The notes: generated from the sequence alone by a model not told the origin. DNA of 15,463 nt from Propionibacteriaceae bacterium (GCA_905372155.1 CAJPNZ010000078.1:1-15463); one strand, 5' to 3'; shown: positions 6,632 to 13,590, counted from the stretch's first letter. Program-made: numbers and translations.

Positions 6632-7405
6632 GTGATGAATCCGGGGCCGGATGTGCGGCGGCGGCTGCACCTCGAGATGCTGGTGGTGCTGGGGATCTCG
6701 CTGGGTCAGTCGGCGGTCTACGCGTTGCTGTCGCTGATCAACAAGCTCACCCAGGAAGTGGCGCTCAACCGGCAGACCACCTCCATCAACACGTCGAAGA
6801 CCCCGGACCGGCCGTGGCTGGACCTGGCCTACCAGGTGGCGAACCTGGTGTTCCCCCTGGTTCCGGTGGCGCTGGTGCTGTATCTGCTGTGGGTGTACCG
6901 GCGGCCCCACGGCGGTCCGCTGCGCTCCATGGGTTTCGACCTGCGGCGGCCCGGCTTCGACCTGGCCCTCGGGTCGGCGGTGTTCGTCGGAATCGGGGCC
7001 GGTGGTCTGGTGCTGTACTACGCCTCCCGCGAGCTCGGGTACAACACCTCCGTCTCGCCGGCGAACCTGACGGCCGCCTGGTGGACCGTGCCGATGCTGC
7101 TGCTGCTCGCCGTCAAGAACGCCGTCCTGGAGGAGGTGGTGATGGTGGGCTACCTGTTCACCCGCTGGCGCCAGTCCGGCGGCGGGGTCGTCGCGGTGCT
7201 CGCCGGCAGCGCCCTGATCCGCGGCGCATACCACCTCTATCAGGGCTTCGGGGGGTTCGTCGGAAACGTCGTCATGGGTCTGCTGTTCGGCTGGCTCTAC
7301 CTCAGGACCAGGCGGGTGATGCCGCTGGTGGTGGTGCACTCCCTCCTCGACATCTTCGCCTTCGTCGGCTACGCCCTCCTCAAACCCCACATTCCCTGGC
7401 TGTGA
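6632..7405 (+). CDS. CPBP-family intramembrane glutamic endopeptidase homologue
   Basis: A 257-residue polytopic membrane protein with about six hydrophobic segments. The CPBP (CAAX-protease and bacteriocin-processing, Abi) motifs are present: motif 1 VLEEVVMVGYLFTRW with E167-E168, motif 2 RGAYHLYQG with H201, and motif 3 VVVHSLLDIFAF with H236 and D240. The arginine of the classical EExxxR motif is replaced, reading EEVVMVG. As I recall, actinobacterial members often read EEVVVVGYL, so this is probably a subfamily trait. These proteins cleave or process substrates inside the membrane; its target is unknown. The GTG at 6632 and the ATG at 6635 are adjacent, and the GTG is preferred because of the 6-nt spacing from the -10. 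Confidence 0.88.
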   Translation: MMNPGPDVRRRLHLEMLVVLGISLGQSAVYALLSLINKLTQEVALNRQTTSINTSKTPDRPWLDLAYQVANLVFPLVPVALVLYLLWVYRRPHGGPLRSMGFDLRRPGFDLALGSAVFVGIGAGGLVLYYASRELGYNTSVSPANLTAAWWTVPMLLLLAVKNAVLEEVVMVGYLFTRWRQSGGGVVAVLAGSALIRGAYHLYQGFGGFVGNVVMGLLFGWLYLRTRRVMPLVVVHSLLDIFAFVGYALLKPHIPWL

Positions 7406-7411
7406 GGGGCC

Positions 7412-7447
7412 CCGTCCGGTGGCGGTCGTTCCACACGACCGGGACGG
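7412..7447. terminator. Strong hairpin between CPBP gene and asd, possible terminator
   Basis: CGGTCGT (7423-7429) and ACGACCG (7435-7441) pair around a TCCAC loop. The outer arms CCGTCC (7412-7417) and GGACGG (7442-7447) also pair, leaving a 5-nt bulge. It starts 7 bp after the CPBP stop codon. No T-tract follows, so it would be a U-less terminator or an RNA-stabilising structure. Confidence 0.45.
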
Positions 7448-7481
7448 ACGTTGCATCGGCGCGACTGTCTGGGATTCCTTC

Positions 7482-7487
7482 TAGGAT
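7482..7487 (+). promoter_or_regulatory. -10 hexamer of a leaderless promoter (asd)
   Basis: TAGGAT fits TANNNT and ends 7 nt before the asd ATG at 7495. No Shine-Dalgarno is seen. It would also serve proC. Confidence 0.55.
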
Positions 7488-7494
7488 TGGGCCC

Positions 7495-8514
7495 ATGCGA
7501 GTTGGAGTTTTTGGAGCCACCGGTCAGGTCGGCGGCGTGATGCGCAAGTTGCTGGCGGAGCGGAACTACCCCGTCGATGAGATCCGCTACTTCGCCTCCG
7601 AGCGTTCCGCGGGCAAGGTCCTGCCCTGGGGGGATCGCGAGGTCGTGGTGGAGGACATCGCCAAGGCGGATTTCCACGGCATCGACGTGGCCCTGTTCTC
7701 CGCCGGTGGCGGCACCTCGAAGCAGTGGGCACCGGAGGTCGCCCGGGCCGGCGCCACCGTCATCGACAACTCCTCGGCCTGGCGCATGGATCCGCGCGTG
7801 CCGTTGATCGTCTCCCAGGTCAACCCGGAGGACGTCGACAAGGCTGAGCTGGGCATCATCGCCAACCCCAACTGCACCACCATGGCCGCCATGCCCGTGA
7901 TGAAACCCCTCCACGACGCGGCCGGCCTCGAAGCCATGCAGATCACCACCTTCCAGGCCGTCTCGGGTTCCGGGATCTCCGGGGTGCGCACCCTTGCGGA
8001 ACAGATCCGGCAGATCGACGACCCGCAAGTGCTGGCCCACGACGGCTCCGTCCTCGCGCCCTCCGATCTCGGCCCCTACGTCAAACCCATCGCCTTCAAC
8101 GCCCTGCCCCAGGCGGGTTCCTTCGTCGACGACGGTGAGGGCGAGACCGATGAGGAGAAGAAACTGCGCAACGAGTCACGCAAGATCCTCCACATCCCCG
8201 GGCTGCTGGTGGCGGGCACCTGCGTGCGCGTGCCCGTCTTCACGGGACACTCCCTCAGTATCCACGCCCGGTTCTCCCGCCCCATCACCCCCGACGAGGC
8301 CTGCTCCCTGCTGACCGGAGCCCCCGGCGTCGAGCTGTCCGAGATCCCCACCCCCCTGGAGGCCGCGGGCAAGGATCCCAGCTACGTGGGCCGCATCCGG
8401 CGGGACCAGAGCGTTGAGGACGGGACCGGTCTGGTGCTGTTCGTCAGCAACGACAACCTCCGCAAGGGAGCCGCGCTCAACGCCATCCAGGTCGCGGAGC
8501 TGCTGGTCCGATGA
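7495..8514 (+). CDS. asd: Aspartate-semialdehyde dehydrogenase
   Basis: A 339-residue NADPH-dependent enzyme that reduces aspartyl phosphate to aspartate semialdehyde, the branch-point for lysine/diaminopimelate, threonine and methionine. The nucleotide-binding GATGQVG is at residues 7-13, the catalytic cysteine is C127 in NPNCTT, and the acid-base histidine is H252 in FTGHSLSIHARF. Length and motifs are complete for the bacterial type. The ATG at 7495 is preceded by a -10 hexamer at leaderless spacing. The last four bases overlap the proC start (ATGA). In many actinomycetes asd follows lysC; here no aspartokinase is adjacent in the window. Confidence 0.97.
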   Translation: MRVGVFGATGQVGGVMRKLLAERNYPVDEIRYFASERSAGKVLPWGDREVVVEDIAKADFHGIDVALFSAGGGTSKQWAPEVARAGATVIDNSSAWRMDPRVPLIVSQVNPEDVDKAELGIIANPNCTTMAAMPVMKPLHDAAGLEAMQITTFQAVSGSGISGVRTLAEQIRQIDDPQVLAHDGSVLAPSDLGPYVKPIAFNALPQAGSFVDDGEGETDEEKKLRNESRKILHIPGLLVAGTCVRVPVFTGHSLSIHARFSRPITPDEACSLLTGAPGVELSEIPTPLEAAGKDPSYVGRIRRDQSVEDGTGLVLFVSNDNLRKGAALNAIQVAELLVR

Positions 8515-9293
8515 TCGCCGTCATCGGGGCAGGGGCCATGGGGGAGGCGCTCATGGCGGGCTGGATCGCCGCGGGCACCTCACCCGACGAGATCGTCGCC
8601 GTCGATCGGGACACCGACCGCCTGGCGAGGCTGCGGGAACGCCGCGGGGTGCGTTCCGTCGAGGTGTCCGGGGTGAGCGTGGCCGAGGTGGTCGTGGTGG
8701 CCGTCAAACCCCACCACGTCGCCACCGCCCTCACCGACATCGCCCCCCATCTGGGACCGGACGCCGTGGTCGTCTCCGTGGCCGCCGGCGTGACCCTGGC
8801 GCGGCTGACCGAGGTGCTGCCCGAGGGGCAGCCGGTGATCCGGGTCATGCCCAACACGCCCGCGCTGGTCGGCAGGGGGGTCGCGGGCCTCGCGGCCGGA
8901 CCCACCGTCACCCCGGAACAGACCGCCAGGGTGGTGGCGATGATGGAGGCCGTCGGGATCTGCGTGGAGCTGCCGGAGAGCCAGTTCGATGCGCTCACCG
9001 CGATCTCCGGTTCCGGGCCGGCCTACCTGTTCCTGACCGCGGAGGCGATGATCGAGGCCGGGGTCCACCAGGGCCTCGGACGGGACATCGCGACGAGGCT
9101 GGTGAACGGCACCTTCGCAGGGGCTGCTGCCATGCTCGAGGGGGTGGAGGCCTCGGCCACCGAGCTGCGGGAACGCGTCACCTCTCCGGCCGGCACCACG
9201 GCCGCCGCGCTCCGGGTCCTCGACGAGAGGGCCGTGCGGGCCGCCTTCCTCGCCGCCGTCGAGGCCTGCGCCCGTCGCAGCTCGGAACTTTGA
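8511..9293 (+). CDS. proC: Pyrroline-5-carboxylate reductase
   Basis: A 260-residue enzyme that reduces pyrroline-5-carboxylate to proline with NAD(P)H, the last step of proline synthesis. The N-terminal Rossmann motif GAGAMGEAL is at residues 6-14. The family signatures VMPNTPALVGRGV, AISGSGPAY and RVTSPAGTTAAAL are all intact. It starts inside the asd stop codon (ATGA), so reinitiation by the same ribosomes is expected. The preceding reading frame shows no dedicated ribosome-binding site. The frame stays open for 49 codons beyond the TGA at 9291-9293, but that tail has no recognised homology and proteins of this family normally end here. The ProDH-like gene 3.5 kb upstream belongs to the opposite direction of proline metabolism. 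Confidence 0.97.
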   Translation: MIAVIGAGAMGEALMAGWIAAGTSPDEIVAVDRDTDRLARLRERRGVRSVEVSGVSVAEVVVVAVKPHHVATALTDIAPHLGPDAVVVSVAAGVTLARLTEVLPEGQPVIRVMPNTPALVGRGVAGLAAGPTVTPEQTARVVAMMEAVGICVELPESQFDALTAISGSGPAYLFLTAEAMIEAGVHQGLGRDIATRLVNGTFAGAAAMLEGVEASATELRERVTSPAGTTAAALRVLDERAVRAAFLAAVEACARRSSEL

Positions 9294-9485
9294 GCGAGCA
9301 ATGACCAGCCCCGGCCGGCGATCCGCGGCACCAGCGAGGGAAGCGTCAAGGCCGGGAACCCGAACCGTTTCGATGCTTGGAACAAGCACCGCCATGGCCG
9401 CAGGACCGCCGGGGAGATCGACGCGGGTCGAGCAACCCGGTGACTCCTCGTCCGCGTTTCACGTCTCGCAGGGTGCGAACAACGG
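9294..9485. other. Intergenic region behind proC, no supported gene
   Basis: Both strands have open frames here, but none has a convincing start, ribosome-binding site or known motif. In mycobacteria a small excisionase-like HTH gene lies between proC and the bS22 gene; I see no trace of one here. Confidence 0.4.
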
Positions 9486-9516
9486 TTGGCGTCCCGGTGG
9501 CGTCGCACGTTACGAT
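9486..9516 (+). promoter_or_regulatory. Promoter of the bS22 gene
   Basis: TTGGCG (9486-9491) and TACGAT (9511-9516) are separated by 19 bp. Transcription would start near 9523, giving a leader of about 65 nt. The -10 matches TANNNT; the spacer is a little long. Confidence 0.5.
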
Positions 9517-9524
9517 AGGGAACC

Positions 9525-9567
9525 TGCCGGGATCGTCCCGGCATTTCCCTGTACCCCGCTTCCGGGG
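9525..9567 (+). promoter_or_regulatory. Two tandem hairpins in the bS22 leader
   Basis: TGCCGGGA (9525-9532) pairs perfectly with TCCCGGCA (9536-9543) around TCG. CCCCG (9554-9558) pairs with CGGGG (9563-9567) around CTTC. The first begins almost exactly at the predicted transcription start and the second ends 8 nt before the Shine-Dalgarno. A role in mRNA stability or in feedback by the ribosomal protein is possible but not shown. Confidence 0.5.
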
Positions 9568-9587
9568 CGGTTACTGAAAGGCGAACA

Positions 9588-9689
9588 GTGGGCTCTGTCA
9601 TCAAGAAGCGCCGCAAGCGCATGGCCAAGAAGAAGCACCGCAAGCTGCTGAAGCGCACGCGCATTCAGCGCCGCCGCGCCGGCAAGTGA
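9588..9689 (+). CDS. Small ribosomal protein bS22 (AURKAIP1/COX24-domain protein)
   Basis: A 33-residue, extremely basic protein starting GTG and reading MGSVIKKRRKRMAKKKHRKL, then a tail rich in Arg/Lys ending RRRAGK. This is the actinobacterial AURKAIP1/COX24-domain protein, known as Rv0500B in M. tuberculosis and identified as bS22 in the mycobacterial 30S subunit. GAAAGG (9576-9581) with a 6-nt spacer is a good ribosome-binding site. Length and composition match the family almost exactly. Its place downstream of proC is conserved with mycobacteria. A small CCGCC/GGCGG hairpin at 9702-9714 lies just after the stop and before hemD. Confidence 0.93.
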   Translation: MGSVIKKRRKRMAKKKHRKLLKRTRIQRRRAGK

Positions 9690-9742
9690 GCTGATCCCCG
9701 CCCGCCCGAGGCGGTGCGGGCCAACCCTGCAGGAGTCTGTGC

Positions 9743-11323
9743 GTGATCCACACCGAGGAACCGGAACCGACCGGGACGCCCATGGGAGCGGTCACGTTTG
9801 TCGGTTTCGGCCCTGGGGACCCCGGGCTCATCACATGGGCGGGCAGCCGCGAGGTAACAGGGGCTGATCTTCTCGTGGTCGACTCCCCGACCATGGTGGA
9901 AGAACTCGCCTCGGTCGGTATCGAACCCTTGGGCGAGGTCGTCCAGGTCGAGGCCGACGAGGTGGCCCAGTTGGTCGCTGCCGTGAGCGATGGGCGTTCC
10001 GTCGTGAGGCTCGTCGTGGGAGACTTCTTCACCGAGGCCGGGCACGTGGACGTTCTGCGGCGGCTCCTGGAGGGCAAGCGCATCCGCACCCACCTGATCC
10101 CCGGGATCACGACCTGGAACGCGGCCCTGACCTACGGGGCCGTCGCCCCCACTTCTGTGATGGGTTTCTGCGACGCCTCCGTCGAGCTGCCCGGCAAGGA
10201 TGGCTGGCCCAAGCGCGGCACCGTGGTGATCCGTGCCACCGACGAGTCGATTTCCCGGGTGGTCGCCGAGGCCCGAGCCGTCTACGGGGAGGCCGCCGAG
10301 GTGCTGGAGTTGACCGGGCTCGGCGGCACCTCCCAGAAAACCCGCCTGACCACGTGGGGTGATCTCGGATCCGAACCCTGCGGTGGGCCGCGGTTCCTGC
10401 TGTTCGGCCCCGGCACCGGTGACGTCGCCCGCGCCCGCGTCGACTGGTTCGAGTCCAAACCGCTGTTCGACTGGAGCGTTCTCGTGCCGCGCACCAAGGA
10501 CGAGGTCACGGAGCTGACCGACCACCTGGCCCGTTTCGGGGCATCCACCGAGGTGGTGGCGACGATGTCCATCGAACCCCCCCGCACGGAACAGGCAATG
10601 GAGAAAGCGGTTCGCGGGATCGTCGACGGGCGTTTCCTGTGGGTGGTTTTCACCTCCCAGCACGCGGTGCGGGCCATCGTCGACAGACTCGCGGAGTACG
10701 GCCTGGATTCGCGTGCCCTCTCCGGTATCCAACTGGCGGCGGTCGGCCGCGGCACGGTGGAGGCCCTCGGCCGGGTCGGCCTCACCCCCGACCTGACACC
10801 GTCGGAGGGCGACACCGCCCGCGACCTGGCGTTGGAATTCCCCGCCTACGACGACCTGATCGACCCCATGGCGCGGGTGCTCGTGCCGACCGCCGACGTG
10901 TCGGTGGCGGATCTGGTGCAGGGGCTGACGAACCTCGGCTGGGAGGTCGAGGAGGTCACCGCCTACCGCACGGTGCGGGCCGCCCCGCCGCCCGCCGAGA
11001 TCAGGGACCGCATCAAGACCGGGTTGTTCGACGCGGTGGTGTTCACCTCGTCGTCGGCGGTGCGCAACATGATCGGCATCGCGGGCAAACCGCACACGAC
11101 CTCCATCATCGCGGCCATCGGGCAGGCGACCGCCTCGACCTGCGAGATGCACGGTCTCAGGGTGGACGTGGTGGCGGATTCCCCGAGCTTCGAGTCGGTG
11201 GCCGTTGGCTTGGCGCGGTTCGCGGATGAACGCCGTGCCAACCGGTTGGCGCAGGGACTGCCGGACACGAAACCCTCCCAGCGGCGACGCCGGCGTCGCA
11301 AGGACTCCACCCGGAGGTCGTGA
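9743..11323 (+). CDS. hemD: Uroporphyrinogen-III synthase with vestigial CobA-like N-domain
   Basis: A 526-residue fusion. Residues about 15-255 have the CobA/SUMT methyltransferase fold (FVGFGPGDPGLIT, later HLIPGITTWNAALTYGAV). The methylase motif normally reading RLKxGDPFVFGRG is RLVVGDFFTEAGH, so methyltransferase activity is doubtful. Residues about 268-510 form uroporphyrinogen-III synthase, which closes hydroxymethylbilane into the tetrapyrrole ring: WSVLVPRTKDEV, WVVFTSQHAVRAI, RVLVPTADVSVADLVQGL, TAYRTVRAAPPP, DAVVFTSSSAVRNMIGIAGK and IAAIGQATAST. The tail is strongly basic (QRRRRRRKDSTRRS). Mycobacterial HemD has the same layout, including a degenerate first half. AGGAG at 9731-9735 with 7 nt to the GTG fixes the start. 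The usual hemA, hemC and hemB partners are absent from this window; it is probably co-transcribed with bS22 and the following phosphatase. Confidence 0.93.
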   Translation: MIHTEEPEPTGTPMGAVTFVGFGPGDPGLITWAGSREVTGADLLVVDSPTMVEELASVGIEPLGEVVQVEADEVAQLVAAVSDGRSVVRLVVGDFFTEAGHVDVLRRLLEGKRIRTHLIPGITTWNAALTYGAVAPTSVMGFCDASVELPGKDGWPKRGTVVIRATDESISRVVAEARAVYGEAAEVLELTGLGGTSQKTRLTTWGDLGSEPCGGPRFLLFGPGTGDVARARVDWFESKPLFDWSVLVPRTKDEVTELTDHLARFGASTEVVATMSIEPPRTEQAMEKAVRGIVDGRFLWVVFTSQHAVRAIVDRLAEYGLDSRALSGIQLAAVGRGTVEALGRVGLTPDLTPSEGDTARDLALEFPAYDDLIDPMARVLVPTADVSVADLVQGLTNLGWEVEEVTAYRTVRAAPPPAEIRDRIKTGLFDAVVFTSSSAVRNMIGIAGKPHTTSIIAAIGQATASTCEMHGLRVDVVADSPSFESVAVGLARFADERRANRLAQGLPDTKPSQRRRRRRKDSTRRS

Positions 11324-11979
11324 TGCAGCAGCCGACGGTGGTTCACCTGATGCGGCATGGGCAGGTACACAACCCCGAAGGGGTGCTGTACGGGAGGCTG
11401 CCCGGTTTCGGGCTCTCGGAACTCGGCCACGAAATGGCCGTACGGCTCGCCGAGTACTGGGACGGTACCCCGCTGACGCACCTGCGCTGCTCGCCCTTGC
11501 AGCGGGCCAGGGAAACCCTCGCGCCCACCGCTGAACTGTTCCCGCAGCTCGACGTGGTCATCGACGAGCGCGTCACCGAGGCGGCCAACGCCTTCGAGGG
11601 CAAGGTGTTCGGCGCCGACAACAAGGCCCTGCGTGACGTGCGCATGATCCGGCACGTGCTGAATCCGCTGCGCCCGAGCTGGGGTGAGCCCTACCGGGAG
11701 ATCGCGGCGCGGATGCGGGCCGCGATGGGGGATGCTGCAGCCGCGGCCGGCCCGGGCGGGCAGGCGCTGGTCGTCAGCCATCAGCTTCCCATCGAAATGG
11801 CACGCCGCGACGCCGAGGGCAGGCCGCTGGTCCACGACCCCCGTCGTCGCCGCTGCACCCTGGTTTCCGTGACCTCCTTCACCTTCCGCGACGGTTTCGT
11901 CACCGCCGTCGACTACGCGGAGCCCGCACAGGACCTGCTTCCTCCCAAACGGGGGCGCAGGTTCCGGGTCGGGACCTGA
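11323..11979 (+). CDS. Histidine phosphatase (phosphoglycerate mutase-like) protein
   Basis: A 218-residue protein of the branch-1 histidine phosphatase superfamily. The phosphate pocket is complete: LMRHGQ with R11 and the phospho-accepting H12, a second arginine in SPLQRARET, and the second histidine H153 in VVSHQLPIE. The substrate is unknown; related actinobacterial proteins are often annotated as phosphoglycerate mutase without proof. GGAGG (11313-11317) lies 5 nt before the ATG at 11323, which is preferred over a GTG at 11320. The ATG shares its A with the hemD stop codon (TGATG), so translation is coupled. In other actinomycetes a homologue often precedes cytochrome c biogenesis genes, which do not follow here. 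Confidence 0.92.
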   Translation: MQQPTVVHLMRHGQVHNPEGVLYGRLPGFGLSELGHEMAVRLAEYWDGTPLTHLRCSPLQRARETLAPTAELFPQLDVVIDERVTEAANAFEGKVFGADNKALRDVRMIRHVLNPLRPSWGEPYREIAARMRAAMGDAAAAAGPGGQALVVSHQLPIEMARRDAEGRPLVHDPRRRRCTLVSVTSFTFRDGFVTAVDYAEPAQDLLPPKRGRRFRVGT

Positions 11980-11980
11980 C

Positions 11981-11993
11981 CATGCGACGCATG
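11981..11993. promoter_or_regulatory. 13-bp perfect palindrome, candidate operator of the sigma-like gene
   Basis: CATGCG-A-CGCATG is a perfect odd palindrome starting 2 bp after the phosphatase stop. It lies just upstream of the proposed -35 at 12005. A one-base loop cannot form an RNA hairpin well, so a protein-binding site is more likely than a terminator. Confidence 0.3.
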
Positions 11994-12004
11994 CACGAGG
12001 CCCC

Positions 12005-12035
12005 TTGCCAGCTCCGGGGGGTGGGAGTGCACAAT
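12005..12035 (+). promoter_or_regulatory. Promoter upstream of the sigma-like membrane protein gene
   Basis: TTGCCA (12005-12010) and CACAAT (12030-12035) are 19 bp apart, giving a predicted start near 12042. The transcript would include the AAGGAG at 12061 and the mini-ORF. Confidence 0.4.
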
Positions 12036-12071
12036 GGTGGCTTGTTTCCCCAATACCCGGAAGGAGCCGAC

Positions 12072-12119
12072 GTGAGGGATTCCCGCACCGAGCGTCCCGC
12101 CGGGCACGGGGGGAAGTGA
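12072..12119 (+). CDS. Possible 15-codon leader ORF before the sigma-like gene
   Basis: AAGGAG (12061-12066), one of the best Shine-Dalgarno sequences in the window, lies 5 nt before a GTG that opens VRDSRTERPAGHGGK and stops at TGA 12117-12119. The stop is followed by only two codons before the TTG start of the main gene, in the same frame. It could be a coupling or regulatory leader peptide, or the true N-terminus interrupted by a leaky or erroneous stop. Confidence 0.35.
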   Translation: MRDSRTERPAGHGGK

Positions 12120-12125
12120 CGTCCT

Positions 12126-13574
12126 TTGTCCGACACCTCCACGTGGTTGATCGACTTGTTCGAGGAGCAGGGGCCGACGATGCACCGGTTGGCCGTGATG
12201 CTCGGCGCCGAATCCGAATCGGGCCACATCCTGCGCACCTCGCTGCTGGGGTTGGCGAAACGCTCCAACCGGATCGTCGACCCGTCGGCCCGGGTTGAAT
12301 ACCTGGCGGAACAGGTGGTGCACCAGGCGCGCTCCGTACGGGGACCGAGCGGGACGCTGGAGTTGCTGAAGATCTCCGATCCACGCCAGGAGGAGATTCG
12401 TCGCGCCATTCTCGCCCTGCCCATCCGCCTGGCCGAGATTCTGCTGGTCTCCCACTACCTCTCCGTTTTCGGACCGGAGCTGGCCGGGATCATGCGGATG
12501 ACGGTACGGGGCTGCAATCAGCGACTCGAGGAGGCCCTCGACGCGCTGCGCCGGGCCGTCGGCGAACCGGAACCGGTGAGCCTGCCCGGGGTGATCGAGT
12601 CGCTGTCGCAGGAACTGACGGCCGCGTTGCGTTCCGCCGCGCGACTGGTCCAGTCCCCGGGGACCGAGACCCTGGAGGCGGAACTGCGATCCCTCAAGGG
12701 AGCACGTGCGCCCGGGGTTCCCTTGCTGCTGGCCGTACTTGTGGTGTTGTTGGTTCTGTTGCTGGTGATCTCCGCGACCTGGTTGTTCGGTCGCACCCAC
12801 CAGGCGACAACCGTTCCGACGCTGGTCGAGTCACAGCAGTCCGTTTCGCCACAGGCGCGGGTGCTGCCTGCGCAGGTGCAGGCGGTCCCGGTGTACTACA
12901 TCGGCCGTCAGGACGGGAAACTGCACCGGGAATTCCGCAACCTGGCGGCCTCGGGGGACCTGGTTTCGACGGTCGTGAACGCGATTCTGGCCGTGGCCCC
13001 TCTCGATCCCGACTACAGGTCAGCCTGGAACCCCGGGGGGGTCATCGGCGTCAGCCGCGAGGGGTCGGTGGTGACCGTGAACCTGTCCGCCGACGCCTTC
13101 CCCGACGGCGCCGACCAAGAACTGACGCAGCAGGCCATCGGCCAGGTCGTCCAGGCGGTCCACGAGGTCCTCGACGCCCCGGATCTGAAGGTCCGGTTCA
13201 CGGCGAACGGAGAGGCTCCGCCGGCTGCGTTCGCGGGCGAGCACCAGCTGCCGGGGGTGGCGTCGCTGGCGAAGCTGTGGATCGATGCTCCCGGCAACGG
13301 CGTGCGGCTGGCCGCTGGGGCCGTGACCTTTTCCGGCGTGGTGCAATCGGACGCGGGGCAGCCCCGGGTGCTCGTCACCGACGCCAACGACACCCTGCTG
13401 GCCTCGCAGTACGCCCAGACCGAAGTGACGACGGGCACCGAGGGCTGGCGTCACTGGTCGGTGTCGCTGACCCTGGAGGCGGGAAGTTACCTGGTGCGTG
13501 TGGAAACCAGCTGGACCGATGACATGGGGGTCGTGCAGACGTCGCTGGAGAGTCGCAGCATCACCGTCGAGTGA
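12126..13574 (+). CDS. ECF-sigma-like, single-pass membrane protein with external GerMN and Gmad2 domains
   Basis: A 482-residue multidomain protein. Residues about 8-75 resemble an ECF sigma region 2 (LFEEQGPTMHRLAVMLG, HILRTSLLGLAKR, VEYLAEQVVHQARS), but the conserved acidic DAEDxxQ signature is lost. Residues about 92-142 resemble sigma region 4 (LALPIRLAEILLVSHYLSVF, then GIMRMTVRGCNQRLEEALDA). A linker leads to a hydrophobic helix at about 199-221 with basic residues on its N-side, so the N-terminus should be cytoplasmic. Outside lie a GerMN domain (about 254-365, starting VPVYYIG and including VVTVNLSADAF) and a Gmad2 immunoglobulin-like domain (about 384-482, starting LWIDAPGNGVRL). 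GerMN occurs in spore-germination and LpqB-type envelope proteins. The start is a TTG with GGGGGGAAG 9 nt upstream; the first downstream in-frame ATG (12180) would cut region 2. It may sense the envelope and act on transcription, or the sigma part may be purely structural. Confidence 0.82.
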   Translation: MSDTSTWLIDLFEEQGPTMHRLAVMLGAESESGHILRTSLLGLAKRSNRIVDPSARVEYLAEQVVHQARSVRGPSGTLELLKISDPRQEEIRRAILALPIRLAEILLVSHYLSVFGPELAGIMRMTVRGCNQRLEEALDALRRAVGEPEPVSLPGVIESLSQELTAALRSAARLVQSPGTETLEAELRSLKGARAPGVPLLLAVLVVLLVLLLVISATWLFGRTHQATTVPTLVESQQSVSPQARVLPAQVQAVPVYYIGRQDGKLHREFRNLAASGDLVSTVVNAILAVAPLDPDYRSAWNPGGVIGVSREGSVVTVNLSADAFPDGADQELTQQAIGQVVQAVHEVLDAPDLKVRFTANGEAPPAAFAGEHQLPGVASLAKLWIDAPGNGVRLAAGAVTFSGVVQSDAGQPRVLVTDANDTLLASQYAQTEVTTGTEGWRHWSVSLTLEAGSYLVRVETSWTDDMGVVQTSLESRSITVE

Positions 13575-13590
13575 TGCCCCACGCGAGCTC

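Noticed and set aside
6814..7494. Upstream extension of the asd frame through the CPBP gene
   Set aside because: The extension is low-complexity Arg/Gly/Ala sequence in the wrong frame of the CPBP gene. The Rossmann motif of asd begins right after the ATG at 7495, which has its own -10.
9294..9443. Open continuation of the proC frame past its TGA (49 codons, including NPNRFDAWNKHRHG)
   Set aside because: Such a run without a stop is not rare at this GC content. ProC proteins end here and the tail matches nothing I recognise.
9665..11152. 495-codon minus-strand open frame opposite hemD
   Set aside because: Its composition is that of a reverse-complement shadow and it has no motif or ribosome-binding site; hemD on the other strand is clearly real.
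13575..13590. Terminator between the convergent sigma-like and SDR genes
   Set aside because: The 16-bp gap has no stem-loop or T-tract that I can see; any termination signal would have to lie inside a coding region.
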